Positions 43,795 to 57,714 of a stretch of 64,000 nt of DNA are shown piece by piece (positions within the stretch are counted from its first letter, which is position 1; each line of letters opens with the position of its first letter). The DNA comes from Epichloe hybrida (Eukaryota; Ascomycota; Sordariomycetes; Hypocreales; Clavicipitaceae): assembly GCA_019022495.1 (NCBI GenBank), contig JAFEKR010000004.1:3658001-3722000 (forward strand), given 5' to 3'. A model generated the notes under the pieces. That model saw only the letters and a list, made by a program, of their open reading frames with translations. It was not told the DNA's origin and ran no database searches. A program made the translations under genes and the position numbers.

Positions 43795-46700
43795 TATGCC
43801 CTTACTTAGGTATATCTAATAAGTCCCCTTTTTAGGATAGTCCTATAAATTATCCTATAGGTTATTAATTCTATTCCTTACTTATTATTATTAGATATGT
43901 AATATATCTGCCTTACTAGCTATTGCGTAGTAATAGTAACTGCCTTACTTCTATGCCTTAGTTTTACAGTGTATGTGATATGTTTACCCCACTAACCTAT
44001 TATTTATTATAGTCTTTAGCCTTACCCTTACTAGTTTATTAATTACCTAATATAGGTTTAAAACCATATATAAATATCTTACTTAGTTTCTTTTTTATAT
44101 CTTACCTTCCCTTATATAATACTATCCCTTTACTATTATAATTCTATTATACCTTCCCCTTTATCCTATTAAAACCTCTTTCTTAAATAATTATTTTCCT
44201 ATTAGAATATACCTTATAATCTATCTAACCCTCCTCTACCCCTAGCTACTTTTACTATGCCTCTAGCTTATTCTATTAGTAAGTTTCTTATAGAGGGTAA
44301 CTTAGATAATAACTAATTTACTACTCCCTAATTAGTCTAGCGCCCTTATAGGCTATATATAAAATAGGCCCTTATTACTAGCATTCTAGAATATTATTTA
44401 CCTAAATCTAGAGAATTATACCCTTTATATTAGAAGTAATACCTTTCCTATATATAGTACACTAGGCTTTTATTTACTAATTCTTATCTCTATTACACGC
44501 TAAAGGATATTAAGGTAAAGATTACTATAGGTATATATATTATTAAACCTAAAGTCTTTAAAACTTTAGGTATAAAAAAGAAAATACCTATATTATCCTA
44601 AAGGTATTACTACCTTATTAGTTAGTAAAACTCCCTTCTTACTTAGGCTTAGTTTAATCTAGCTTCTATTTAGTTAGCCCTTAGGGCATCCCTTATTACT
44701 AATACTACTATAATAAATATAACTAGTCTTAAAGTTACCTCTTTTATTAGCACTAGCCCTTTAGCTAGCTATAGTATAGCTTACTTTATATAGTAAGCTA
44801 TAAGTGTTTTATTTTAATAAAACTAATAAGTTATTAGTAAACTAACTATAATATATAAATAGATATGTAATTAGTTTACTACACTTCTCTAAGCTTTAAT
44901 ACCTTATTACTAGGATAAAATCTAGTAATATATTTAAATTACTAGGTTAAGTAATAAATCTCCTTCTTATTACTACTAGTAACTTTTATGCCTTCCCTCT
45001 ATAATAAGTCTAACTTATAATTATATCCCTAGAGCCTTAGGAGCTAGCTATTCTCTAGCTAGAAATAATACTTCTCCCTCTCTTAGTTATTTTTCTCTTA
45101 CTTATTACTTACTTACTAAGTCTTCTATTATACTCTCTCCTATATATACTTTATATACTAACCCTATTTATACTATCTAAGTCCTAGGTTATGCCTAAGG
45201 TAAATAAGGTAAATAACTTATTATACTATAACTATTACCTAGTAATAATAATACTATAGCTATAGTAGTAGTAGTATAACTCTAGATAAAGGTAATATAT
45301 ACTTATTTATTTTCTTCTAGTAATTTAGGTAATAACTTAATAGATAATTATCCCTATTAAGTAATAGTAGTAAAAAGCAGTAATTTAGTGCCTTAGGGGC
45401 TTATAGGAGTCCTTATAGGTATATAAGTCTTTTAAAATTAATTTAGTCTATTATTATATTATATATCTCCCTATTTTACCTTAAACTTATTAAGGGCCTA
45501 TATTTATATTATATTCTCTAATAGTTCCTATATAGGCTATATATAACTTACTTACTTAATAAGTATATTATATCTTTTGCCTTAGCCTAGGGCATTCTAA
45601 GCCACTAGGATTTACTTAACCTAATATTCCTTAATAAGTTTATTATTACCTTCTATAGGGACTTATTCTAGTCCTAGATAGGAGTCCTAGAGCTTCTAAC
45701 TAAGAAAAGGGTCCTTTATAGCGTATTTAATAAGGTTTACGTAAAATACTAGGTAAATGCCTCTTAGGATATTAAGCTATACTATAAGTAATATTAGGAC
45801 TTTTATAACTATATACTTTATTATTACTTAATTAAGTTTCTATAAGAGGTAGTTAGTTTTAATATTTTTAAGTAAAAGCTATACCTTATCTTTACCCTAG
45901 AACTATTTTACTAGCTAATATAAAGTAAATATAGTGTCCTATTACCTTTATTATATATAGGCTATTATAGCTTATGCTAGATAAGTACTCTCCTAAAGGT
46001 ACTTAAGAAATTACATTACTTACCTCTTTAGTATTATTATAGAAGTAAATATATTTAGTAATGCCTAGACTAGCTCTAGGTTATAGCTATATAGTAGCTT
46101 ATTTAAGCTAACTCCTATTATAGAAAATAGCCTATTATTAATTATAAGCTAGTAAGTAGCTAGATATTCTAGCTAGTTAAACTATAAGAAAGAGACTATA
46201 ATATATAATATTACCTATACCTCTTAGTTTACTTACTTTATACTACTATTAGTCTATAGGTAATATAATATAAAAAGTAACTAATTAATCCTAACTAAGG
46301 AGTATAATATTATCTAAAACTTTCCTAACTAATCTAAACTATAATCTATAATAATTAATTAAGAAAACCCCCTAAACTATTACTAAACTATTTTAAACCT
46401 CTTTATATATTCCTTAGCTCCTATAGAAGTTATAGCCTTAAGCTAAATAAATTTAAAGAGTTAATCTATAATAACTATTAGGTATTATAGCTTTTCTAGG
46501 GATAGTGCTAGTAAGTTTATTATAAAGTTAATAGAGATTTATAACTAAAACTAGTTAGGGATAGGTAAAGGCTTTAGTAAGCCCTAGCGCTATTAATAGC
46601 TCTTATAACTACTATAGTAGTAATAGTTATAAATAAACCTAGTAATATCTTATAATATCCTATCCTAGTAAAACTACTATTATAAGATTTAGAATATAGT

Positions 46701-47705
46701 ATTATAGCCTAGGTGCCTTACTACTAGTAAATTATAGTATTACTATATTAGGGTTATTATAAGAGGCTCCTAAGCTAGGACCTAGGTATAGCCCCTAAAC
46801 TAAAGCGCCTTATAAGCGCTTATAGAATAATTTACTACTTACTCCCTTATAAGTGCTTAATAGGAAACCTCTAGGCCCTTTCCTAGATAGCCCTTAATTA
46901 AATACTATATATAGGGTTAGAGATAATAGCCTAGTCCTATAAGGTCTAAAGGTATTTAGTAGTAAAGAGAACCTTACTAGCTAGTAGTAATACTATACTA
47001 CTATTATCTTACTATTTATCTAGTGTTAGTAAGAGTTATATAATAGTAATAGGTTATAGGATATATCCTATTCTAGAGGTTACCCTTTCCTAGTCTTATT
47101 CCCTTTAGGAAAGAGTATTAGGCTACTATACTTATATACTAAGTCTATACTAGAGATAGAAATTAAATAGTATAAGTGTGTTTGCTTATTAAGCTTACTA
47201 CTCTAATATTAACTAGGGAGTTATAAAGTACTCTAGGTTCTTATAGTCTATATAAATTATAAATAGACTAGAAATGCCCTATAGCTTAGCTAACTATACC
47301 TTAAGGTATAAGATAATAGCTAATAATTCCTTATTATAGATTATATAGTTCTTTTATAAGGATATAAGGCTAGTAAAGTAATAGGTAACTAGGTATATAA
47401 TGCTATCCTAGCCTTATTAGGAAAGGTATTCTCTAATAGCTATTCCTAAATAATTAGCTTTTACTACTATAGGGAGATCTAGATTCTATTATACTAGTAT
47501 TAGGTATATAATAAAGGTGTCTTTTAACTTATTAAAGGTATTATTCTCTTTAGGCCTTTATTAAAAAGGGACATTTCTCTTAGTTAATTATATTAGTAAT
47601 ACTACTAGTTCTAAAAAGTTACTAATAAAGTTATAGTAAAAGTTAGTAAACCCTAGGAACCTATAGACTCCCTAAAGTTTTATTAGGGCTACTTATTCCC
47701 TAATA

Positions 47706-47938
47706 GCTATAACCTTTACTAGATCTAGATAAATAAAATATCTTACTATAATAATATATCCTAGGTATTAAACCTCTTTTACTATAAATATAGACTTATT
47801 AAGGTCTAAGTATAACCCTATAGCCCTTAGGTAGCCTAATATTACTTAAACCTTAGCTATATAGTCTTTCCTTAATCCCCCTAAGTAAACTAAGATATTA
47901 TCTAAGTATACTATAATAAAATCCCCTAATATATCCCC
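47706..47938 (-). pseudogene. Decayed gypsy reverse transcriptase core of element 2
   Basis: The minus strand reads GDFIIVYLDNILVY, the catalytic Y-L-D-D box with the second Asp changed to Asn, then LNKSIFIVKEV, stop, YLGYII. These match the order and spacing of fungal gypsy reverse transcriptases (YLDD..., K.EF...EV.FLG.II). Two stops occur in this stretch. This fixes the superfamily and coding strand. Confidence 0.85.
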
Positions 47939-50447
47939 TAAGGACTTATTAATATAATATTAGAACATTACTAGTATACTAGCTAGGCTAAAGGGGCAAA
48001 CTAGCTACTTAAATAGCCTAAACCTAGTTTAAAATGCTATTAGGTACTCCTAGCCCTTAGTAATCTATAGCTTATAAAATACTATATAAATATTTACCTT
48101 TATAAACTAGTATACCTAGGATAAGGAATAGAGTGTTTCCTTAATTAATAGGAGAGAATAGTAATCTTATACTATTATCTTATTAAGAGCATAGTAGTTT
48201 ATATAAAAATACTAACCCTTATTAGCCTTTTTAATAAGGAGAACTAGAGCTATAGCTAATAATAAGCTAGTATAGATTTAACCCTTATTTATTAAGTCTA
48301 TAATTTAGTGTCTAACCTCTAAAAGCTAGTCCCTTAGTATATTATATAGTAATCCCTAAGGGAGCATTAGTTTAAACCTATTCTAATTCTTATATAAGTA
48401 TATATAGTAATTAAGGGACCCTTAATAAGGAAGTAAGCTATTAGCTCTAGCCTTATTAAAAAGGTCTGTAAAGTTAGCTAACTCCTTAGGTAATGTTAAT
48501 ATATCTAGGCTATTAGGTTTTATCTTAGGCGCTATAATCTATAGTACTATTATTATCTCCCTAAGGCTTATAGTAATAAATATTATAAAAGTATCCCTTT
48601 TATAGTATACCTAGCGTGCTTCTATAGTATATAAGGACTTAATAATCCCTTATACTAAAGTCTTTACCTTATATATAAAGGCTTTAGAGATATATAAGCC
48701 CTCTATTACTCTAATAACTAATTACTATTTTACTATATAAATAATTATATTATAATATTCTAGCTATAGTATCCTAAGTATAATGTCTTATATAAGGCCT
48801 AGGATAATATATAAATATACTAATAACTCCTAGCTATTAATATCTATTTTAGTGTATATTATATAAGTAATTAAGGAAGTATTCTCCTATACTCTCTTTC
48901 CCTTTTTTTTTATTTTTACTATAGTCTAAATATGCTTTCTCTTTAGTAACTATATAAGCTCTAGGCTAAACTATTTTATTACTAACTTACTTATAGCACT
49001 ATAATAATTATAACTATAATTAATCTAGATATTAATATAATAATATATATTAAAGAGTATAGGAATTAAGAATAGTAATTAGTCTATATATTATACTATA
49101 TCTTACTTTAACTCTATATAGCTTAAATAGTTATCTTATATTATAGTATATAGTTAGCCTCCTTACCCTTATATAAGACTTTACTTAGGGGCTACTTATT
49201 TTCTATAGGGGGAATATTTACCTCCTTATTTATACTTTCCTTATTTACTTTATATAAGTTAATATTAACCTATAAGTAATAGGGTAGGAGGAAGGTATAC
49301 TCCTAAATATAATAGTCCTTAGATTTATATTATAGGTAGTATTTTTCCTAATAGTATTTAGCTAACTTTACTTCTAATACTTATTTAGCCTATTATATGT
49401 TTATAGTAAGCTTTAGACCTTTTTTCTTTTTAACTAGCTTATTCTATTTTCCTAATTAAGTCCTTATTATATATACCTTAGTTATTAGCGTATTACCCTT
49501 ATAATTAGTCTAAGGTATAGGTTTAGCTAGCTATAGTTTATATTAAAACTAGTACTTATTCTCTATAGTAAGGGCCTTAATATTAACTATAATCTTATAA
49601 TACTATATAATAGCTATATACTACACACTCTAGCTAATACCCTAGCTTATGCTAATTTCTCTTAAATACTTATTAAGCACTTATTAAAGCTTTACTAGCT
49701 TTATATTATCCCCTTAATAATCCCCTTTTACTAATAAGAGTTACTTTATAAAGTAAATAAAGAACATAGAAAATAGCTTCCCTAAGCCTTATTTTATCTA
49801 GTTAAGTTTTATAAGGGCTATCTCTTACTTATATAAATTAAAAAATATAAACCTAAGGTATTCTAGGAATTTAGCTAGGTTAAAATTATAAATACTACCT
49901 TATTTAAAGAAAGTAATTACCTAGGACTAGACTTTAGAGAATAAGTTCTAGTAAATAAATATTTACTTATTCTTATTAGTTTTAATAAAGTTCTTATTTA
50001 CCTATAGCTTATATTTTATTAGAAACCTTTATATAGTAAATAAGGCCTTATTACTATTATATAAGTTACTTATAAGGATAGGTTTTTATTTTACCTTAGG
50101 TATAGATAAGACTAAGTTAAAGGTAAGAGGTAAAGTAAGGTTTACTATTAGGGTATTAGGCTAGGCTATAATAGGTAATTAGGTTAAGGGTTTTATAGTA
50201 TTTATAGTTACTTATTATTAGAGGTATATAAGTTTTACTATTTACTTATTAAGTATAAGTTAAAGTATCTTAAATTAGGCTTATTAAGCTACTAGTAGTG
50301 TTATAGTGTTAGATAAGGGAGTTATTATCCCCTAGCTAAGTTAGTCTTATAGTTAGAGTGTGTTTACTATATTTATTAATATATCTATTAGTGTTTCTAT
50401 TATATCTTTTAGTAGTTATTAAAAAGAACTAAAGGAAGTCTCTTAAT

Positions 50448-50664
50448 TATTATAGACTAGCCTCTAGGTAACTATAATAGGGTATTAATATAGTATTAAG
50501 AGACTTAAGGAGAAAGAAAAAAGGGTAAGAGGCTATCCCTAGTAGTGCCTCTTATACCCCCTTAGCTACTTATATAAGCCTCCTTTCCTTACCCTAACTG
50601 CTTTTGCCACTCCCCTCTCTAACTGCTATATAGACAATGCTTAGGCAAAGCCCAAGCCCTTACA
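50448..50664 (-). repeat. LTR of element 2 (right)
   Basis: 217 bp starting TATTATAGACTAGCC and ending AAGCCCTTACA, equal in length to the left copy and differing mainly by C/T and G/A. Confidence 0.93.
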
Positions 50665-50669
50665 ATTAT

Positions 50670-52538
50670 TTACTAAAGGGATGTTTACTACTACTTACTA
50701 TAGACCTCTAGGATTATAACCTTATAACGCCTCTGCTAGTGTGTAGCTATGCGTTAAGTGATTACTTATATTATACGCAAATTACGCTATTAATAGGTTA
50801 TCTACCTAAGTAGTCTATTTAGTATAAGTAAAAGCCCTTAAATAATATTCTAAGACCTAGTTTAAATGTTCTATCTAACTATTTATCTAGGGGTAAAAAG
50901 CGGTGCTAAGTAGCTGCTTTATTATAAGAAGATAATAAAAAGTTATCTAGAAACCACTAGTAAATGTAAAACCTTAGTCTATTATAATACTTTCTAGGGC
51001 TCTATAGTCTTTAAAAACATATTCTAAGAATATAGTTACTAGCCTATTGCTAGTTAGTTATGTTAAAATAGGGATGTAAATACTATATTTCGTGAAATAG
51101 TAAATACTATATTTCGTGAAATTCTTAAAAGATTAGGCACTAGTAATATAGCTAGCTTACTATATAGTTTATAATGCCTTATAAAGTCTAATAATTTATA
51201 TAAGTAGCTAATTTAAATCTTTTACTAGTGAAAGTCTAGTAATAAAATCCATTAATAATTCTTAAAAGGGGCGATTAGGCACTAGTAATATAGCTAGCTT
51301 ACTATATAGTTTATAATGCCTTAGTTTTAAAGTCTAATAATTTATATAAGTACTAATATATACCTTTATATCTTTCTCTATTATTAGCTAATAATATTAG
51401 TTTATAATCTAATAAAGAGTTTTGCTTACTCCTTAGTGCCTAGTAGTAAGGTTATTATAAGTTAGTAATAAAATTTCTTTCCTTATACCTAGAGGAATAA
51501 AAACATGATTCTTAAATATTAATAGCTTAGAGGGTTTAATTAACTATATCTAGGACATAGCTAAATCGCCGCTTTTAAGTAACTTTAATTAAGCTATAGT
51601 AAAGTCATTATATTACTATGCTTTATATAATAAGACTTAAATTAGGGGTTTTAATTCTAAGCTCTTTTCTAGAAAGTTAGAGTTAAACTTAGAAGAGGTT
51701 CTCTAAATAAATTAAATCCTAGCTATAATATCTCTATAAGTAATTAGTTTAATAGATGCTTCTAGTCTTATAAGGATATAGATAAGTAACGTTTTTAAGG
51801 GGCGCCCTTGCCACTTACTAGCAATAACCTATGCTAGTCTATCCCTATTAGAAATAGCTAGTCTAATAGGAAAATTAAAATAATTAAGTAATAAACAATA
51901 TATACGCTAGGTACTAATAGTATTACTATAGCTAGCTTATTACTTATTAATAGAAGTATAAAAAGTATTAAATAACCTTACTAATATAACTCTTCTAAGG
52001 TTATCTAGATTATTAGGTTCTTTAGGAATATAGTTAAGTTACGATTTTTTAAAACCCTAGATATTAGCAGTATTATCGTAGCGTTATTATAACTAACTAT
52101 TAGTTACATTAAGTAACGTTTTTATAGAGCCTATAGCATTAATAATATTACTATAGTGTTTCTATCTCTTAGTATCTATAAATTTAGATAAAAAGGTAAG
52201 AAGTTATATAGTTACTACTTTCTCTTTCCTTGCCTTACTTATAAAATCTAGTTTTCTTAAAAGTAAGTTAGTAGGATTTAATTTCCCTATATAATATATA
52301 ATCTTAAAATCAAAAGAATAAAGCTTATTAAGCATAGTTACTTACTAGTAAGCTTAGGCTTTATAGCAAGGTACTTATAGTTTAAATAATCTATAATAAC
52401 TTTAATTATATAAGCTAAATAAGCAAGATAGTGTCTCTATATGCGAAAAGCCTCTTAGATAGCTAATAATTCGCTATTAGGTGTTAAATATTATAATTTA
52501 GTATTAGTTATCTTTCTTAATATAAACGTAACTAGGTG
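50670..52538 (-). pseudogene. Element 1 internal region, middle part
   Basis: Decayed pol-region DNA of element 1 lies between element 2 and the hAT-like insertion. It includes a direct duplication (about 51131-51182 and 51273-51323) and a 22-bp tandem copy near 51078-51121 (TACTATATTTCGTGAAAT). No domain was read with confidence. Confidence 0.45.
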
Positions 52539-52546
52539 CTAGTGAC

Positions 52547-54372
52547 TAGAGTATTGCACTAAAACGTGTAGTGTAGTGTAGTATTTATAGTGTAGTGTAG
52601 TAACTATACTATAAACTACATTACACTACAAACTACACTAACTACAAGGAAAAAAAAAACTACAATACATTACACTACAAATTTTTTTTCCTAAACTACA
52701 CTAACTACAAATACTATAAATGTAGTATTAGACTTTTTATTAGTTATTAGTATTTATAAGGTTAAAAGAAAGCTAGTTATATAAAAGCTTTTATTATTAC
52801 CTATTTTATTAAATTAGTTATAGAATTTATAATTTTATATTATTTTTATAATTTTATTATAACTAAGTAAGGTTATATATAATATTATACTTTTTTAATA
52901 ATACTATTTAACTTAATACTTTATTTCCCTAATATAACTTAAAGAAAAACCTTCTTATTATATTATTTACTATTTTTATAAATTATTTTATATTTCTATA
53001 AATTATTATTATTACTTATTTTAAAAAAACTATAAAAAGAACTACTAGTAAATTTAATATAAGTAGCTTATTATATCTTATTATAGCTTATAATAGCTTA
53101 TAATAGCTTATAATACTAATATTACTAATATTACTAGTATTACTAAGATTACTAAGATTACTAATAATATTATTAGTGTTAAAGTTTAATAAATAATAAA
53201 TAATAAATAAATAACTTAAATATAAATACTAGTAATTATAAGTAAATTACTATAGTAAAAGCTATAGTTTTTAATAACTTAGTATTTTAAGGTTTTTAAA
53301 AATATTAATATTATAAAAATGTTTTCTCTTTTATATTTTTTTAAAATAATAATAAAAGTAAAATAATAGTAATTAAGGTTATTAATGCTTTTATAATAAG
53401 TATATATATATTCTTTTTACTAAATAGCTAATTATATAGCTAGTCCTAGTACTTTAACTACCTTTTATAATAAGTATAGTATATTATATAAAACTAAGTC
53501 TTAGACTCCTAGTATTATTTTTAAAAATAAGTTAAACTTATTTTTTATAGCTTATTTAAGCTATATAGGGTAATTAAAATAATACTATTAGTTAGTTATT
53601 AATATACTATAAATATTAGTTTATTATATTCTTTCTTTATATATTATAGTAATAATATATATAAAGTTACTATATATAACTTCTTAAAGCTTTAGAATTA
53701 TAAAGCTTAAAGTAATATTTAATTAGTTTAAATAGTAAATAAATATCTTAAGCTTTTTTTAAGTTCTTATTATATTAATAATAATATTAAAGTACTAAGT
53801 ATATATTCTATTAACTTTTATATATTTATTTAGATTTCTAATTTAATTTAATTATATTAGTTTAAGGTATTTTTTAATTAAATTAATAATAAAAATATAA
53901 AATAATTAATAATAATAGTAAATAAAATAATTAGAAGGTTTTTCTTAAAGTTATATTAGTAAAATAAAGTAATAAGTATAATAGTATTATTAAAAAGGTA
54001 TAATATTATAAATAACCCTAGTTATAGTAAAATTCTTAAAAAAAGGTAAATATTATAAATTCTATAACTAATTAAGTAAAATAGGTAATAATAAAAGCTT
54101 CTATATAACTAGCTTTCTTTTAATCCTTATAATAACATTATATAATAAAAAGGCCCACTTTTTTTTTACTAACACTACATTTATAGTTTTTGTAGTTAGT
54201 GTAGTTAGTAACTACACTAACTACACTACATTACAAGCAAAAAAAAACTACAATACACTACACTATAAAAAAAAAAAAACTACAATACACTAACTACAAG
54301 AAAAAAAAAACTACAATACAAATACAAAATTTTCCTAAAAACTACACTAACTACACTACAAACAATACTCTG
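52547..54372 (+). mobile_element. hAT-like non-autonomous element, copy A
   Basis: The 1826-bp element starts TAGAGTATTG and ends CAATACTCTG, 10-bp terminal inverted repeats with one C/T difference. It is flanked by an 8-bp target-site duplication CTAGTGAC (52539-52546 and 54373-54380). Subterminal regions carry many GTAGTGTAGT repeats, facing outward at both ends. An 8-bp duplication with subterminal repeats fits the hAT superfamily. I can read no transposase, so it is decayed or non-autonomous. It is inserted in gypsy element 1. Confidence 0.87.
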
Positions 54373-54380
54373 CTAGTGAC

Positions 54381-57300
54381 CTAGCACTAATATTATAAGT
54401 ATGGCCCTAATTATATATCTAGATGTATCTATCTTCACTCTAAGATACGCAAGTAAGTTAAAATACACTAAAATTAGCGCTTCCTAAAATCTTTATTAAA
54501 GCTCTCTAAATACTACTAGCTTATAGGGTTTTAGTTTAAATATCACTAGTTAATTCCCTCTAAGGCAATCTGTTAATAGAATAATAACTTTACTATACTA
54601 TTTAATAAAATAGCAGTAAAATCTAGTAAAACTAAGAAATAACTAAATATTAAAAACGCTACGTAGTATTAGCTAGGTTATAATTACTTTAACTCTTACT
54701 AGGTCTATTATAATACCTTTCTCTAATATCTTAAAGCCTAAAAATTTAACTTCCTTAACTAAAAATTAACACTTCTTAAGGTTAATAAAAAGACTTACCT
54801 CTCTAAACCTACATAAAACTTATTTAATATGCTTTATATAATCTTTAACCTTACTGCTATATATTAGCGTATTATCTAGATAGATAATATAAGTCTTATT
54901 AATAAGTTCTTTAAGAGTATTATTAATATACTCCTAAAAAGTTACTAGTGTATTAACTAGTCTAAATAGCATTACTAGATATTTAAAGTAGCTATATTAA
55001 TAATAGAACGCTATTTTTCACTTATTACCTAAGTAAATACGTAGCTAGTAGTATGTATCTTTTAAATCTAGGACTATAAAAATAACTATACTTACTAATT
55101 AATTAAGAATTTTAGCAATAAGGGGTAAAGGGGCCTTATTCTTAATTATAATCTTGTTTAGGCCCCTATAATCTATATAAAGCCTTAATTTCCCTCCTTT
55201 CTTTAAAATAAATAAAATTAGGGCTTTAGCTAGGCTAACTAATCTTCTAATTTACCCTTTAAGCTATGCACTTATAAGGTACTCTCTAAGAACCTCTAGC
55301 TCCCTTTTAGCTAAATTATATATAGGCCTCTAAGGTAGTGTTTTCCCCTCTTCTAATTTAATTATATAAGTATAACCTCCTAGTTTAGGAAGCTTACTTA
55401 CTAACTCTTTAGAAAAAATATCTATAAACTCCCTATATTCTTCTAGGATTATTAGTATAAGGCACTTAGTGCTCTTATCCTAATTTAATATAGCTTCTTT
55501 ATTACTTATGTTTTCTAAAATTAGTATAACTATAATACCTTTGCTTTTTTACTATAAATAAGTATACTTAAGGATTTATATAGTTACTTTACTATTTATT
55601 TATATATCTATTACTACTAGGTTCTTTAATTAGCCTTTTCCTTTTCCTTTTTAATTTTTATTTTCTAGAATACTTAGCTTAATCTTTATTACTCCTAATA
55701 ATAAAGTAACTACTACTATTTTTTTCTCTTTATATACTTACTACTTACTATAAGTAAAGGAGAGATATTCTATTATTACTAGATATCTCTAGTATTTATA
55801 CTCCTAATATATAATTATAGGTAAATACTCTTTAATCTAGTCTATACCTAGAATTATCCCTTTACCTATATTAGTAATAAAGTAGCTAACTTAGTAAACC
55901 TTTATAAATCCTATACTATCTTTTATCTTAACTAATTTTTTTAGAATTCCTTAATATAGAATTACTTTTTTACTTATACTCTCTAATATCCTATCTAATT
56001 AGATTATATTTTCCTAATCCTTTTTTAATAATAATTTTAGATAAATTATTAAAGACTATATACCTATATTAAATAGCACTTATATAGCTAATTACTAGTT
56101 ATCTTATTATAAAGATACTTATATTCTTATTCTATTATTTATAAGGTATTCTATAGTAAGATTATATTCCTAGGTCTATGCTAATTAAACTAGTATTATA
56201 TTAGGAGATATAGCTTTATTACTACTTTCCCTATGCTTCTTAGTTATATATTGAGTACTTTTATAGGTAAAATAATCTAGTGCCTAATAAGTTAGTATAG
56301 TGTGCCTAGGCTTTTTATATTTATAGTACACTAGGGATAATCTTTTCCCTTAGTCTTTGCTTTATTACTATACCTTATCTATAGGTAATATAAAATAAGA
56401 GTATTATCTTTTTCTCTTAGAGTCCTAACCTTTTTTATTATTTTAGCCTAAACCTATTATAACCTTTGCTTTCTTACCCTAGCCTTATAGTTAGCTCTAG
56501 GTTATTAAAATCTCTTAACTAATTATTTACTTTCTTATAGTATTATTTAAGCTATTTAAAAAGATTATAATTCTTAGATATATAGGGATTTCTTTAGGTA
56601 ACTTAGCTTTTACCTTATCCTAGGCTTATATAAAGGATTAAAATAATTAGTTATTCTTTTACCTAAGATTTAGTAATAACCTTATTACTTCTAAGTGTCT
56701 TATACTTATATCTATTATTCTAGTTTTTAACTATTTTAGGAAATCTACCTAGGTAATTAATAAATAATTTATATACCTATTTATAGCTATATAACGTATT
56801 TACTATTACTTTATATTACTAGCTAGGTAGCTACTTATATACATTACCTTAGTTATATTATCCTTAAAGGTATAGTAGTCTAATTTAAATAATATATCTA
56901 AGTTTACTAAGAAATTCTATAGGCTTTTATATGTTTTCCCTTTATATATAGGCATTTTTATTTATATTTTAATAAGACTACCTTACTATATAATTACTAC
57001 TATATTACTATAGACTATAGGTAAAATTATAGCTAATATTTAAGGGGTAATTATAGGTCTAGATTAAGGGGTAATTATAAGTCTAGTTTAAGGTCTAGCT
57101 AATCCTAGATTTACCTTAAGCTCTTTAATTTATGCCTTTATTTATAAGACCTCTTATCTTCTCTAAAGGTAATATAGCTTAGCTTATATAACCTTATAGC
57201 ATTACTATAATGCCCTTTTTTCTTTAGTTATATTATTTATACCTTTACCTAAATTAGAATTAAGTAGTATTTATTACACCCTATTATTTATAGTTTTAGA

Positions 57301-57444
57301 TTATAGGGGTTCTTTATCTTCCTAATTATCTATAGCTTTATTATTATAAGGTACTAGTATATTTCTTATAAATCTTTAGAGTATTAGCTATATAATAATC
57401 TAGCTAATAGTTTATATCCTTAAAAAGGTTAAGAGAGATTAATT
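54381..57444 (-). pseudogene. Element 1 internal region with readable gypsy reverse transcriptase
   Basis: On the minus strand at about 54905-54660 the translation shows NKTYIIYLDNTLIYSSKVKD, then FINLKKC and VKEVKFLGFKILEKGI. This is the order of the gypsy reverse transcriptase catalytic box (YLDD, here YLDN) and thumb. Stops are frequent elsewhere. The part toward 57444 should be gag/protease but is unreadable. Confidence 0.8.
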
Positions 57445-57714
57445 TATTATAGCTTATACTAAAAGGTTAAGAATAAAGTAATAGCTAAGACTATTATAGT
57501 TACTACTAGATAAATACTAGCTAGGGGTAAGTGTGTAAAGGTTTTAATCTCTAACCTAGCACTAATAATATACGTAGTCTTTAATAAATACCTTACTTTA
57601 TAAGTATATAGCTATCTTATAGCTAGCTAGCCTCTTTGTTATCCGCATAGCCTAAAGGTTCTTTAAAGACCCGCTTCGATAAACATCCTATCTTTGACCT
57701 CTGCGCTTCTAACA
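57445..57714 (-). repeat. Right LTR of element 1
   Basis: 270 bp matching the copies at 40538 and 40654. Its first bases (TATTATAGC) equal TGTCACGGC with every C or G difference in the C-to-T/G-to-A direction, which shows RIP on both strands. It ends CTTCTAACA. Confidence 0.92.

Larger units (their letters stand above)
43578..50664 (-). mobile_element. Ty3/gypsy LTR element 2, complete but RIP-decayed
   Basis: A 7087-bp element has two 217-bp LTRs (43578-43794 and 50448-50664) and a 5-bp target-site duplication ATTAT (43573-43577 and 50665-50669). The minus strand carries a decayed gypsy reverse transcriptase at about 47706-47938. Few stops interrupt that block, but others are dense. It is inserted in the internal region of element 1 and so is younger than it. 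Confidence 0.92.
40538..57714 (-). mobile_element. Ty3/gypsy-type LTR element 1, RIP-decayed, with three nested insertions
   Basis: The left LTR begins at 40538 and the right LTR ends at 57714. The flanking five bases are ATATA on both sides, consistent with a target-site duplication, though in AT-rich DNA. LTRs are 270 bp each once the nested solo LTR is removed. Removing the three insertions with their duplications (275, 7092 and 1834 bp) leaves 7976 bp, a normal gypsy length. Coding is on the minus strand: the reverse transcriptase is readable at about 54665-54900. All frames are full of stops. Confidence 0.85.
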
